A DNA stretch of 64,000 nt from DASVTU01 sp036387415 (GTDB lineage Bacteria > Acidobacteriota > Blastocatellia > Pyrinomonadales > Pyrinomonadaceae): assembly GCA_036387415.1 (NCBI GenBank), contig DASVTU010000018.1:234519-298518 (forward strand). The letters are read 5' to 3'. The position numbers were made by a program, and so were the translations under genes. This document shows positions 26,501-35,506 of the stretch, piece after piece. The number at the start of each line of letters is the position of its first letter. The first letter of the stretch is position 1. The notes beneath the pieces were generated by a model. The model was given only the letters and a program-made list of their open reading frames with translations, searched no databases and was not told where the DNA came from.

Positions 26501-26985
26501 TCCACCGGCTCGAACGTCAGCCAGTACGTGCCCGCCGCGATAATCGTGTTGTAGTTCGAGAAATGCGCCCAACCGACTGACTGAGCGCCGACCGTATAGG
26601 TCCGCGAAAAGATGACGATTCCAGGGAGGCCGTTGTTGTCGGCGCGAATCTTGACCTCCACGCTCCCGCCGGAGAATCCGCCCATCCATCCCTCGACCGA
26701 ATCGAGCGCAGCGGCGCTTGTGAGCGTGAACTGGCCTCCCAGAAACTGGAAGGAGTTTCCGCAAGATGGCTGCGGCGAACAGCCGGTACTGCCCTTGCTA
26801 AACAGAGAACTTCCTCCGATAGTGTTTGTCGATGCAGGTCCGGTATCAACCAGCAATTCGGGCGCGGAGGCAGCGCGGGTCGACAGCGACGTGCCAAAGC
26901 CGAGCGCCACGAAAATGAGCGAAAGCACGACACTCCGCCGAGCAAAAGAGGTGAAGAAAAGTCGTGTGGAGTATCGTCGGTTCAT
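23527..26985 (-). CDS. Large secreted protein with Ig-like, Calx-beta and DUF4214 domains
   Basis: The protein has 1152 aa and an N-terminal signal peptide (about 1-38, ending near STRAASAPEL). The first part, about 450 residues, is a beta-rich region I cannot name. A Big_1-like domain (about 475-570; VRFEVISGPAAGLSGG) and a second Ig-like repeat (about 575-660; SGTVTFKDGTNTLG) follow. Two Calx-beta domains (about 670-880) have VSITEGDSGTKDAVFSV and LSFSPGETDKTINVQVNGD. The C-terminal DUF4214 region (about 890-1152) has VRQHYHDFLNREPDASGLSFW. Calx-beta domains bind calcium and occur in adhesins; DUF4214 is common in Acidobacteriota extracellular proteins. A role in surface attachment is an inference. 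The start follows AGAAAGGCGG. Confidence 0.85.
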   Translation of the reverse strand: MNRRYSTRLFFTSFARRSVVLSLIFVALGFGTSLSTRAASAPELLVDTGPASTNTIGGSSLFSKGSTGCSPQPSCGNSFQFLGGQFTLTSAAALDSVEGWMGGFSGGSVEVKIRADNNGLPGIVIFSRTYTVGAQSVGWAHFSNYNTIIAAGTYWLTFEPVENTNFESVMPVGAPNPLQKYAFFSNGNNRWISLPQARTLGMRIYGTRSAIPAFGTAGRVIREGEFTASDILRGGVGELKTRLFAGSSDGNQAARATIIENGMTVGTWSTSENGLARAIAFRTFQNNTNQTKTFKLKAVLHGRFDEAWFGLPNGRLYMGAAVRIFDADVFSDRLNASGVSAGEFLLGSYGLAPDLIPTRFSKLPELFPGGVLANVETFMSNGPFEQPITVQVETGFVTVAPQETFVVMFDLSTASAAEGNTRCHQAICQPVGVGSVNFHDSLSPAPDFFVGTDGNPVTGIEALGPSEVPPAPATTLTLTPGTSNTPIGTTHTLTALATTAQGVPVADAVVRFEVISGPAAGLSGGAVTGADGRASFTYPGIGGVGTDNIRAYLGGLESNVVQKVWHQATTSTSVTSSVNPSDLGQDVTFTATVTSSVLTPSGTVTFKDGTNTLGTAALDASGVAILTVNSLTTGTHTITAEYTATTNFLASVGTLNGGQVVKSAPTLTVNDVSITEGDSGTKDAVFSVHLSAASNLTVAVNYNTTNGSAASPDDYQTAIGTLSFSPGETDKTINVQVNGDTVFESDETLTVNLSIPINATFVKSQGIGTIVNDDPAGGTLRFSQPTYAVQESATGVSITVERTSGVMQAATVDYATSNVTASSRSDYTSAFGTLSFAAGETTKTFTVLINEDSHVESLESLQLTLSNPTGDAVIGQPSSATLEITDDVPETVPNTNDDSEEFVRQHYHDFLNREPDASGLSFWTNQIEECGANVQCREIRRINVSAAFFLSIEFQETGYLIYKTYKAAFGDIPNTPVPLTLNEFLRDTQQVSRGVIIGQAEAETLLEQNKRAFFNSFVQRIRFTTQYPSTLTPAHFIDALNANTGASLSQAERDALVSELTANDTVHGRASVLRKITENGEFIGREKKPAFVLMQYFGYLRRNPPDAPELNLDFQGYNFWLGKLNSFNGNYIDAEMVKAFITSGEYRQRFGQ

Positions 26986-27486
26986 TTGACCGCCTTTCTT
27001 GGGTGCTTAAATGTAGAAGTGTCGAAGGTCTGCGCCTTGAGGTACATAGAGTCAGGAACACATGATAATTCTCTATGTGAGTGTTTGAGCGAGGTAATGC
27101 TTTTACAACAAAGGTGCCGAGGACATAGCCGAATGCGGCTGGATTGCTAGAGGTATGCCATTCCGCCGAACTGGGATGCGACAGCGCTAACGAGCCAACC
27201 GACTGGTAACAATCTAATCAGGGAATTGAGTTAAGAGCAGCTCATTGAAGTGGGGCATCTCGTCATGAGTAAGTGACTACTACAAGCCAACAAATAAGGA
27301 ATCTGTTGACGACAGTTCATCGTAAAGAGATGTTAATTACTCCTGCCGCGAAAAAATGTCAATCCTTACATGCACCTGACCGCTTATCACTTTTGAGAGG
27401 AGAATAAGGAACGGGTTCACAGACTGAGGTAAAAGCTGGACTGTCGCATCGCGTCCCCTACCCTTTGCACCAGAACCCCGGAAAGT
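26986..27486. other. Intergenic region between the secreted protein and the M24 peptidase
   Basis: These 500 nt hold the promoter region of the secreted protein gene on the minus strand. An 8-bp inverted repeat (ACATAGAG and its complement) lies near 27048-27083. I see no gene, riboswitch or terminator that I can name. Confidence 0.4.
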
Positions 27487-28941
27487 CTATCGGGCATCAC
27501 GCGGGTAACGCTGTAGGAGTCCCTCCTCGGTCATTAACTTTTCGATAGACGGGATGTCCATCGGCAACCAGTCTGTCAGAATGTCCGCGCCCTTTTCTGT
27601 AATCACGATAACGTCCTCCAAGCGAATATAAATCTTCTCTTCAGGAACACGTAGCGCAGGCTCGATAGTGAAAACCATTCCGGGTCGCAGAGGGCCGTTG
27701 TCCTGCCCGACATCATGTGTTGCCATGCCGACCCAGTGTCCGAGTTGAGAGCGTGGATTAGCGGCTGACCTACGATAGCTTTCGACAAATGCACGCGCGG
27801 CGCGTTCATACACAGGTTTGGAAAAGCGTGTGCGTGCAAGCGACTGCTCCATGTCTCGGAGAGCTTCTTGTTTAATTACTCCGGCGACGACGCCCGGCCT
27901 GATGTGCTTCAAGATGGCACGGTAGCAATCCAAATAAAAGCCGTAGAGTTCGCGCTGCCAGGCATTGAATTTCCCGTTTACCGGCCACATTCGAGTTACG
28001 TCGCTCATGTAGTAGCCGACATCGGGAGCATAATCCATTAATAGAAAGTCGCCGTCGAGCATCTTCCGTTTGCCCGAACTGTAATGTGGAAACCACGCGT
28101 TGGGTCCGCTTGCCACCAGAGAATAGTAGGCGTCGCCCTGCGCCCCGTTGCGGTAGTAGACGTATTTGGCGACGGCATCTAACTCGTATTCTGTGATTCC
28201 CGGCACGGTCGAGCGCATGGCCTCCATCAGGGCAAGGGATGACAGGCGCGTCGCTTTACGAATCAAGGCAATTTCGCGCTGGCTCTTGATAAGTCGGAGT
28301 TTATCCAGGGTGGGTGAAAAATCTTGAATTTCAAACTGAGGGAAACGCGTGCGTAGCATCTCGATAAATCGCCCTTCACGCGAAGCACTGCCGTCCCACG
28401 GGTCTGAGGCAACATCTGCGACGGCGCGAGTCGCGCCGTCACGACTCGTCGCTAAACCTTCCGCAGGACTGAATGGTGTTAAGAGGGTACGCGCCTGTCC
28501 GGAGCGGGCGTAGCGCGCCAGATGCTCTGCCAGTAATTCAGTGCCATAAACGGCGTCCACTCCTGAGAGCCGCCTGAGCATCTCGGCATCTTCGACGGAG
28601 AGAACTTTGCCTTCGACGAGTTCGCGCACTTCATTGCGATGCGGCACGTAGAGGGAAACGCTGCGTTGTGTACCATCCAGTAAGAGGTAGGCGTGCGGCA
28701 CTTCGACCCCGCATAGATAGTAGAACTCATTCGACTGCCGGAAGCGGACGAACCCCGCCGGACTCGAAGCGCCCTGCACGACAGCAATTTTCCCGCTCCC
28801 GATTTCGTCATAAACTTTAGCGCGACGCTGCGCGAATTCTTCCGGTGGAAAATCAGTGGTAAAGAAAGGCACGCCTTCCTGTGCTAACACCGTCACAGGC
28901 AGCAGCACTAACAACACTGTTCTTAACAGCCTACTCAACAT
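27487..28941 (-). CDS. Secreted M24-family Xaa-Pro aminopeptidase
   Basis: The product has about 484 aa. An N-terminal signal peptide (LLRTVLLVLLPVTVLAQ) is followed by an aminopeptidase P N-domain and a C-terminal pita-bread domain. All five metal ligands are visible in order: Asp in LLMDYAPDVG, Asp in MSDVTRMW, His in GHWVGMATHDVG, Glu in FTIEPAL and Glu in IRLEDVIV. Such enzymes use two metal ions to remove an N-terminal residue preceding proline. I place the start at 28941, where AAGGAG lies 10 nt upstream and the signal peptide begins. An upstream frame from 29028 would add 29 residues. It appears to be monocistronic. Confidence 0.9.
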   Translation of the reverse strand: MLSRLLRTVLLVLLPVTVLAQEGVPFFTTDFPPEEFAQRRAKVYDEIGSGKIAVVQGASSPAGFVRFRQSNEFYYLCGVEVPHAYLLLDGTQRSVSLYVPHRNEVRELVEGKVLSVEDAEMLRRLSGVDAVYGTELLAEHLARYARSGQARTLLTPFSPAEGLATSRDGATRAVADVASDPWDGSASREGRFIEMLRTRFPQFEIQDFSPTLDKLRLIKSQREIALIRKATRLSSLALMEAMRSTVPGITEYELDAVAKYVYYRNGAQGDAYYSLVASGPNAWFPHYSSGKRKMLDGDFLLMDYAPDVGYYMSDVTRMWPVNGKFNAWQRELYGFYLDCYRAILKHIRPGVVAGVIKQEALRDMEQSLARTRFSKPVYERAARAFVESYRRSAANPRSQLGHWVGMATHDVGQDNGPLRPGMVFTIEPALRVPEEKIYIRLEDVIVITEKGADILTDWLPMDIPSIEKLMTEEGLLQRYPRDAR

Positions 28942-29171
28942 CAGGAGTGCTCCTTTGAGTGAAATTTGGAGAAGCCAGCAAAGGGGCAAAAACGTCGTCG
29001 CGCCGCGGACTGTCTGGACGCCGCTCATACCTTCGACGATGCCGCACGAGAAGGTTGAGAGCTTCGGTCAGGACACGCCGACGGGAAGACACGCGCAGCC
29101 CGCTGAAAATGAGGAGTGCGCGCGACTTCCCCGATTAACGTTGTCCGGCTACCCCATGTGCGTGGCGAAGC

Positions 29172-29723
29172 TCAACGGCGAGTTCGACGAGGACGGCGTC
29201 TTTTCTCCGTCGAAGAATCATCCTTTCCGCTACGCAGGTAGACGACGGCTGCGGAAGCGAGAACCGTTCCAACGAGAACCCGCGTCACCAAACTTTTTCT
29301 GTTGTGTTTCCACTCCGCCTTCCAACCCCGTTCGGCGAAGATATTAGGAACGTGTCCGTGCGCGAGGTCATCGATGACTCCTTCCACCATGCCCACACGG
29401 TCTGCCAGCATCAGCGGCAGCCAATGCCCGTAACTCGATTCGCTATATTTGAAAGCGTAGCGACGAATCATGCCGCTCAACCCGGAGGGCGGCGTCGAAG
29501 TCCCGAATGTGGCTGAGACGTTTGGCCGCTCGTTGGAATGCAGAACCTCGACGCTGACTGGTTGCTGAGACGGGCGCTCCCAACTGTAGCCCGCGTGTTC
29601 CCCGTTGTTGCGATTCTTCATCGGATAGGTCGGGTCGTTTTGCGGATTGGCATCGACGCCCCACCCTTTGATTTGCGACGGGTCTATAACTGTCTTTTCC
29701 ATGTCTTTAACTGTCTTTTCCAT
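29172..29723 (-). CDS. Small hypothetical protein with C-terminal membrane helix
   Basis: This 183-aa protein is not a family I can name. The N-terminus repeats itself (MEKTVKDMEKTV), from a 21-bp tandem duplication that also duplicates the start codon. The middle is polar, with WGVDANPQNDPTYP and SWERPSQQP. One hydrophobic helix is near the C-terminus (about 146-165, VLVGTVLASAAVVYL), followed by a basic tail. It lies 12 nt downstream of the zinc alcohol dehydrogenase gene and is surely co-transcribed with it, so it may anchor or assist that enzyme; this is inference. A start at 29702 (the second ATG) is equally possible. Confidence 0.65.
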   Translation of the reverse strand: MEKTVKDMEKTVIDPSQIKGWGVDANPQNDPTYPMKNRNNGEHAGYSWERPSQQPVSVEVLHSNERPNVSATFGTSTPPSGLSGMIRRYAFKYSESSYGHWLPLMLADRVGMVEGVIDDLAHGHVPNIFAERGWKAEWKHNRKSLVTRVLVGTVLASAAVVYLRSGKDDSSTEKRRRPRRTRR

Positions 29724-29735
29724 GACGATTCCTTC

Positions 29736-30890
29736 CTAGCTTCTGGCTGACGGCGGCAGCAGCACCGGCTTGATGCAGTTATCGAGTTTGGCTGAAAAAA
29801 TCCTGTACGCGTCCGACACTTCTTCCAGAGGAATGCGGTGCGTGATGAGTGCTTTCGGATTGAGGATGCCGTTCTGCACATGCTCAATCAGTCGCGGTAA
29901 CAGCCGTTTCACCGACGCCTGATTCCCACGGATGGTTAAGCCCTTGTTCACCACATTCCCAATCGGAATAAGGGTGTCAATCGGTCCGTACACGCCGACG
30001 ATAGAGACAATCCCGCCCTTTTTCACGGAGTTGATTGCCCAGTGCAACGCGGTGGCCGAGCCTCCCTGCATCAGCAATTTCCTGCCGAGCAGCGTCTGCA
30101 TCACACGACCTGCGGCTTCAGCCCCGACGGCATCGATACAAACGTCAGCCCCCATCCAATCGGTCGTCCGTTTGATGAACAACACCACGTCTTCAAGCGA
30201 CTTGAAATTATAGGCCTCGCAAGGAGCATAGTTCTTTACGAATTCAAGACGATAATCAACGTGGTCAATCACGATGACGCGTCCTGCCCCGAATAGCCAA
30301 GCGCATCTGGCCGCCATGATGCCTACCGGACCCGCTCCGAAAACCACCACGGTGTCGCCCTGTTGAATACCGCCCATCTCAGCGGCCTGATAGCCCGTCG
30401 GCACTACGTCGGTGAGCATGACCGCATCGTCCTCGTCCATGCCTTCCGGGATGACTGTCGGACTCACATCCGCGTAGGGGACACGGACGTATTCTGCCTG
30501 TCCTCCGTCGTAGCCGCCTCCGGTATGCGAATAGCCGAAAATGCCTCCTACGGCGGTCGCCTGCGAATTGGACTCATGGCAATTCCCATAAAGTTCCTGC
30601 TGGCAGAAGACACACTTCCCGCAGGCGATATTGAAAGGCACCAACACATGGTCGCCTATTTTCAGTTTCTCCACTTCATGTCCGACCTCCTCCACCACAC
30701 CGGTAACTTCGTGACCGAACGTCATCCCGACACGGGTATCAGGCACGGAGCCATTGTATAAATGCAGGTCGGAGCCGCAGATACAAGAGCGCGTCACGCG
30801 GACGATGGCATCTTGTGGATGCAGTATCTCCGGCATGGGTTTATGGTCGATGCGAACCCGCAGAGGCCCACGGAAATTCATTGCAAGCAT
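29736..30890 (-). CDS. Zinc-dependent alcohol dehydrogenase (formaldehyde dehydrogenase-like)
   Basis: This medium-chain dehydrogenase has about 384 aa. Catalytic zinc ligands are in CICGSDLHLYNG and FGHEVTG. Structural zinc cysteines appear in CGKCVFCQQELYGNC. The NAD-binding motif is GAGPVGIMAARCA. The pattern matches the glutathione-independent formaldehyde dehydrogenase/threonine dehydrogenase-like group that acts on various alcohols. The start at 30890 follows AAAGGGAGA; an upstream in-frame start would add 36 residues of unrelated sequence. It is the first gene of a two-gene unit with the small membrane protein at 29172. Confidence 0.9.
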   Translation of the reverse strand: MLAMNFRGPLRVRIDHKPMPEILHPQDAIVRVTRSCICGSDLHLYNGSVPDTRVGMTFGHEVTGVVEEVGHEVEKLKIGDHVLVPFNIACGKCVFCQQELYGNCHESNSQATAVGGIFGYSHTGGGYDGGQAEYVRVPYADVSPTVIPEGMDEDDAVMLTDVVPTGYQAAEMGGIQQGDTVVVFGAGPVGIMAARCAWLFGAGRVIVIDHVDYRLEFVKNYAPCEAYNFKSLEDVVLFIKRTTDWMGADVCIDAVGAEAAGRVMQTLLGRKLLMQGGSATALHWAINSVKKGGIVSIVGVYGPIDTLIPIGNVVNKGLTIRGNQASVKRLLPRLIEHVQNGILNPKALITHRIPLEEVSDAYRIFSAKLDNCIKPVLLPPSARS

Positions 30891-31384
30891 AGAACTGTCT
30901 CCCTTTCCTTGTTTAATGTCTGCCGCCTTCTTTGTCGCCGAGCCAAAAAGACAGTGCGCCCGCCGCTCTCGTGTGATTGACACCGACACGTCAGCCACAC
31001 GAGTTCCGGAGCCTTCGGACGAAGGCTCGGTTGTCGTCGGAATCCACGACGACGAGCGCGGTTAGAGCGGACACACTTCCCCTCTTCGACATCGTAAAAA
31101 TGGGGGCTTATGTTGTTGGGGGTTAAAAACCGTTCTAGACTAAAACCTTTCGACGCCGTAGTCTAGGCCAACATTTATGAGACGTGCGTTTGCAAACTGA
31201 CCCACTATGCTATGAAGCACTCTTCGCTGTTGCTCTAGCAGTTCCAGATAAATTGTTTGATAACCTTTTAATGAGTTTTCCTTTGCGTCGTTTATTTCTT
31301 CAAGTTCTTGATTAAAAGAGCTCAGATTGCGATTATCGATGAGAAGAGATAAATGCTTTTCTCATATCTTATCCTTCCTTTTCG
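30891..31384. other. Intergenic region, nothing recognised
   Basis: These 494 nt separate the alcohol dehydrogenase start from the mocA-like stop. I see no gene, tRNA or strong hairpin. Confidence 0.4.
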
Positions 31385-31999
31385 CTAAGCGCTTTCGCAT
31401 TCAATCAGGCGCGAGAAATCGTCTGGGGTATCAACGTCCACCTCGCCGCCCGGGAAGGGTAAGAAGTGCGCCTCCGAAGCATGCCTCTTAATAACCTGCT
31501 TCGCGCCGGACATGCCTCCAAGTAGCGACAGCTCGGCGAAGAGCGTTCTGCCGAATATGGCCGGCACGCCGAAACTTTCGCCATACGTCGAGGCGACGAC
31601 GGGGCTCCCCGTGGCGCGGTGCGCGGCGACGAGGTCAGAGATGACTTCGGCCGTAACATGCGGCTGGTCGCACAGCATCAAGATGACTGCATCCGCACCG
31701 GCGTCCGCGCTGACTAGCCCCTCGACGCCCGCCCGCACTGACGACGCCATCCCGGTCTCCCAGCGGGTATTCAACATCTCTCGCACGTCGAGCCCTTCCA
31801 ACTCACGTCTTGACAGCTCACTGTGCGCGCCCGTCACCACGATGACGGGGCGGCACCCCGCGCTCAGCGCGGCGAGGGCGGCGCGCCTGAGCAAACTCTC
31901 ACCTCGGTATCGAAGAGTCTGCTTCGGGCTCCCCATGCGAGATGATGACCCCGCCGCCAGGATCACCGCGCCGACACCCACCGAGTTGTTTTCGACCAC
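31385..31999 (-). CDS. mocA: Molybdenum cofactor cytidylyltransferase (MocA-like)
   Basis: This 204-aa GT-A-fold nucleotidyltransferase has the signature VILAAGSSSRMGSPKQ (about residues 12-27), VIVVTGAH, and metal-binding Asp in LMLCDQPHV. MocA links CTP to molybdopterin, giving the MCD form used by xanthine-oxidase-family enzymes. It is the last gene of the molybdo-hydroxylase operon, 33 nt after the xdhC gene, so it likely supplies the cofactor for the oxidoreductase encoded upstream. Confidence 0.88.
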   Translation of the reverse strand: MVENNSVGVGAVILAAGSSSRMGSPKQTLRYRGESLLRRAALAALSAGCRPVIVVTGAHSELSRRELEGLDVREMLNTRWETGMASSVRAGVEGLVSADAGADAVILMLCDQPHVTAEVISDLVAAHRATGSPVVASTYGESFGVPAIFGRTLFAELSLLGGMSGAKQVIKRHASEAHFLPFPGGEVDVDTPDDFSRLIECESA

Positions 32000-32032
32000 C
32001 GTGCGAATGCCCTCCGCGTCGGCCTTCGCCCC

Positions 32033-33247
32033 TCACGCCACCGCCACTTGAAGTTCTTGCTTCTCGGCCGAGGGGATGCGCTCGCCGTCACTTGTGCTGC
32101 CGTGGATGGAGCCACGCCGCTCGCGCAACATTCCGCCGCCCCGCCCGTCCAGCACCGCGCGCATCTCTGCGATGATTGACAGTGCGATTTCAGCGGGAGC
32201 GTTCGCCCCGATGTCCAGGCCGGATGGGGCGTAAAGGCGTGCCAAGTCTGCTTCTTCAAGGCGGAATATGTCTTCGCGCGCCGCCAATTCACTCAGCATT
32301 CGCTCGGTGCGTTTGCGGGGGCCCATGACCCCGATATAGCTGGCGGGTGAACTGAGCAAGAACCTGAGCAGCGCAAGGTCGTGCGAGTAGTTGTGAGACA
32401 TCAGGAGCGTCAGGGTACGCGGCGTAATGCTGACCCGCAAGGCAACATCTTCGGGGCGCGCGAGCGTGACCCTGTCGGCAACGGCAAAACGAGAGCGGGT
32501 GGCCGGGCGAGCCTGCAGGTCAACGACCTCCGTCTGCCAGCCTAACTGATGCGCGAGCTCGATGACCGGCAGTGCGTCATGCCCCGCTCCGAAGACGACG
32601 AGCGGGACGGGTGGCAGAAGCGTTTCCAAGAAAACTTTCACGGAGCCGCCGTCCACGTCATAGACGCGGGCACCCGATGTTTCCCCTTCGCTCGACAGCG
32701 TCCGCACTTCGCTCTCAAGCATCACCGCCACAGGGTCCGTCAGCTTCTCGCGGCTGACTTCACCTTCATGGTTGATGAAGAGGCGCGCCCCGGTTTCGAC
32801 GCGCCCCTCGGCCATCGCCGACTCCGACGGGATGTGTTGATACACGGTCGCGACCAGCACGTGCGCGTCGTCGTGCGCCTCGCACGAACGTCTCAGCGCC
32901 TCGACGTAGAGTGAACCGGAGGCGAGCGGCTCGACCAGCACGCGCACGATGCCGTTGCAGCCGAGCCCCAGCCCCCAGGCCATCTCGTCGCTCGTAGAGG
33001 CAGTGTCATATTCGATGAGCATAGCCTCGCCCGCCTTGATGACGCGCTTCGCGTGCTCGATGACGTCGCCTTCGAGGCAACCGGCGCTGATTGTGCCCGT
33101 GCTCGTACCACCTTCGCAGACCAGCATGCGCGCTCCGGGTCGCCGGTAAGAAGAGCCTTCAACGCTCACGATGGTCGCCAGAGCGCACTGCTCGCCCCTC
33201 TGCTTCGCCCCGTCGAACGCTTCGACTAACGCTCGCACTTCGTTCAT
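32033..33247 (-). CDS. xdhC: XdhC/CoxI-family molybdenum cofactor insertion protein
   Basis: The protein has 404 aa. The N-terminal XdhC/CoxI domain has ATIVSVEGSSYRRPGARM and GTISAGCLEGDV. The C-terminal Rossmann domain has VVFGAGHDALPVIELAHQLG and later GLDIGANAPAEIALSI. XdhC proteins bind the molybdenum cofactor, promote its sulfuration and insert it into xanthine-dehydrogenase-type enzymes. It sits 14 nt downstream of the large subunit gene, within one operon. Its length is within the range of the fused two-domain form. Confidence 0.92.
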   Translation of the reverse strand: MNEVRALVEAFDGAKQRGEQCALATIVSVEGSSYRRPGARMLVCEGGTSTGTISAGCLEGDVIEHAKRVIKAGEAMLIEYDTASTSDEMAWGLGLGCNGIVRVLVEPLASGSLYVEALRRSCEAHDDAHVLVATVYQHIPSESAMAEGRVETGARLFINHEGEVSREKLTDPVAVMLESEVRTLSSEGETSGARVYDVDGGSVKVFLETLLPPVPLVVFGAGHDALPVIELAHQLGWQTEVVDLQARPATRSRFAVADRVTLARPEDVALRVSITPRTLTLLMSHNYSHDLALLRFLLSSPASYIGVMGPRKRTERMLSELAAREDIFRLEEADLARLYAPSGLDIGANAPAEIALSIIAEMRAVLDGRGGGMLRERRGSIHGSTSDGERIPSAEKQELQVAVA

Positions 33248-33261
33248 AGTTCAACCCCACT

Positions 33262-35478
33262 CTACAGCAACTTGTCCGGCGTAATCGGAAGTTCCCTGAT
33301 GCGTTTGCCCGTGGCGTGGAAGACAGCGTTGGCGATGGCCGCCGGGATGCCGACCATCCCCAACTCGCCCATGCCCTTGACGCCGAGCGGGTTGACTACG
33401 GTGTCGTCTTCCTCGACGAACATCGTCTCGACCTCATGCACGTCGGCGTTGACGGGCACGTGGTAGTGCTGGAGGTTCGGGTTCATGATCCGTCCGTAGC
33501 GGTGGTCAATTTCGGTCGCCTCCTGTAACGCCATGCCGATGCCCCAGACGACGCCGCCAATCTCCTGACTGTGCGATGCCTTCGGGTTGATAATCTTGCC
33601 GCAGGCTGTCACTTCAATAACGCGCGTGACGCGGACGCTTCCGAGGTCTGGGTCTACCTTCACCTCGACGAACTGCGCGCCGTGCGCCATCGTCGCGTAC
33701 TTGCGGCGTTCCTCAGAGGGTTTCGACTCGAATGTCTCCGTGATCTCTGTGAGAGCATTGCGCTGCATGAGATCGGAGATACGGACGGACTTCGACGCGT
33801 CGGCCTTGAGGCGGAGCCTGCCGTCGAGCATCTCGACGTCGGAGGCGGCCACGCCCTTGAGTGGCGAGTCCGCTTCCCGGTTCGCGAGCGCAAGCAGCTT
33901 AGCTGTGACGGCTAGGGCTGCGCCGTGGATGGCCGAGCCGACGCTCGCCGTCGTCCATGAGCCGCCCTGCGAAGGGGCGCGGGGTAGATTCGTGTCGCCC
34001 AACTCGAACTTCACACGCTCAGGCGTGAGGCCCAGGTACTCGGCGGCGATCATTGTAGCCATCGTGTAGGTGCCGGGCCCGATGTCGCTCGTCGCGCTGG
34101 CGACGTGCGCCGTCCCGTCCGCCTTGAAAATGATGCGGGCGGTGGCGGGCATCTGGAACGCACCCCAGATGCCGGTGGCCGTCCCCCACCCGACGAGAAG
34201 CCGCCCGTCGCGCATCGAGCGCGGCTCCATCTTGCGTTCCTTCCACCCGAACTTCTCCGCCCCGAGCCTGTAGCACTCCCTGAGCGCCTTGCTTGAAAAC
34301 GGCTTGCCGCTCTCAGGGTCTCGCTCGGCGTAGTTGATGAGTCGCAGTTCCAGCGGGTCGATCTTGAGCGCGTAGGCCAGCTCGTCCATCGCGCATTCGA
34401 GCGCGAACATGCCACTGACGGCCCCCGGCGCGCGCATCCACGTCGGCGTCGGCAGATCCGTGGCGACAATCATCGTCGGCGCTAAGAGGTTCGGGCAGGC
34501 GTAGACCTGGCGCGTGAATCCCGTTGTGCTGTCGTTGAACTCCTCGAAGGTCGAGGTGTTGTGCACGGCGTGGTGGATCATCGCCGTGAGCTTCCCGCTT
34601 CGCTCCGCACCAAGCGCGATCTTCTGGATCGTGTGCGGGCGGTAGCCGTGGCCCGTAAACATCTGCGTTCGGGTGTAGACGACCTTGACGGGACGTTTGA
34701 GTTCGCGCGCCGCCATTGCCGTCAGCGACGGGTAGTAGTTGGGTCTGAGGCTTGAGCCGAACGCGCCCCCGACATAGGGCGAGATGACCTGCACGTTCTC
34801 CTCGGGGACGCCGAAGCTCGACGCGAGGTGCTTGCGCACGTTGTAGACTTCCTGCGACTTATCGAAGACCGTGAGCCGATCCCCCTCCCAGACGGCGACG
34901 GCCGCGTGCGGCTCCATCGGGTTGTGGTGCTCGACGGGGATGCGGTACTCGGCCTCGACTTTGACGGGCGCGCTCTTCATGGCCGCTTCGGGATTGCCGC
35001 GCGGCTTCGGGGGCGGCCCCTGCGATGGCACGCGCGCGCGGTCGCGCACCGATTCCGTGTCGGTCGAGTGCTTCTCCGCGTTGTAAGACACTTTGACGAG
35101 GCGGGCGGCGTAGCGAGCCTGCTCGTAAGTCTCGGCCACGACCAGCGCCACGGGCTGCATGTTGAAGTAGATTCTGTCCGACTGGAGCGCGCGGAATGAC
35201 TTGTCCTTCTCTTCCGTCGCGCGCGGCGGCGCCTGCTCGTGCGAAGCCTTCGGCCCGAGCTTCGGCGCGTTCAGATGCGTGAAGACGCGGACGACGCCCG
35301 GCGCGCGCTCCGCCTCCCGCGTATCAATTGACTTGATCGTGCCCTTCGCCGCCGTGCCCAGCACGATGAACCCGTAGGCGAGGTTCGGCGCGCGGAACTC
35401 CGCCGCGTACTTCGCCTTGCCCGTTACCTTCGCCACACCATCGACACGGCTCATCTCTTTCCCGATATATCTCGTCAT
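33262..35478 (-). CDS. Molybdopterin-binding subunit of an aldehyde/xanthine oxidoreductase (PaoC-like)
   Basis: The product has about 738 aa. The a/b-hammerhead domain is at the N-terminus (SRVDGVAKVTGKAKYAAEF). Cofactor-binding loops follow, with GGAFGSSLRP, QGGSWTTASVGSAIHG and the conserved glutamate in GVKGMGELGMVG, which is the catalytic base of the family. The best match in layout is the E. coli PaoC/YagR subunit. The start at 35478 has GGGAGGG 8 nt upstream; a start at 35526 would overlap the upstream gene. It works with the FAD and Fe-S subunits encoded just upstream. The substrate is probably an aldehyde, but this cannot be proved here. Confidence 0.9.
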   Translation of the reverse strand: MTRYIGKEMSRVDGVAKVTGKAKYAAEFRAPNLAYGFIVLGTAAKGTIKSIDTREAERAPGVVRVFTHLNAPKLGPKASHEQAPPRATEEKDKSFRALQSDRIYFNMQPVALVVAETYEQARYAARLVKVSYNAEKHSTDTESVRDRARVPSQGPPPKPRGNPEAAMKSAPVKVEAEYRIPVEHHNPMEPHAAVAVWEGDRLTVFDKSQEVYNVRKHLASSFGVPEENVQVISPYVGGAFGSSLRPNYYPSLTAMAARELKRPVKVVYTRTQMFTGHGYRPHTIQKIALGAERSGKLTAMIHHAVHNTSTFEEFNDSTTGFTRQVYACPNLLAPTMIVATDLPTPTWMRAPGAVSGMFALECAMDELAYALKIDPLELRLINYAERDPESGKPFSSKALRECYRLGAEKFGWKERKMEPRSMRDGRLLVGWGTATGIWGAFQMPATARIIFKADGTAHVASATSDIGPGTYTMATMIAAEYLGLTPERVKFELGDTNLPRAPSQGGSWTTASVGSAIHGAALAVTAKLLALANREADSPLKGVAASDVEMLDGRLRLKADASKSVRISDLMQRNALTEITETFESKPSEERRKYATMAHGAQFVEVKVDPDLGSVRVTRVIEVTACGKIINPKASHSQEIGGVVWGIGMALQEATEIDHRYGRIMNPNLQHYHVPVNADVHEVETMFVEEDDTVVNPLGVKGMGELGMVGIPAAIANAVFHATGKRIRELPITPDKLL

Positions 35479-35506
35479 CGCAATTCCCTCCCCGGTTTCC
35501 AACCCG

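Noticed and set aside
28856..29347. Plus-strand 163-aa frame opposite the M24 peptidase start
   Set aside because: It runs antisense through the peptidase 5' end and the small membrane protein gene, has no family features and no good ribosome site.
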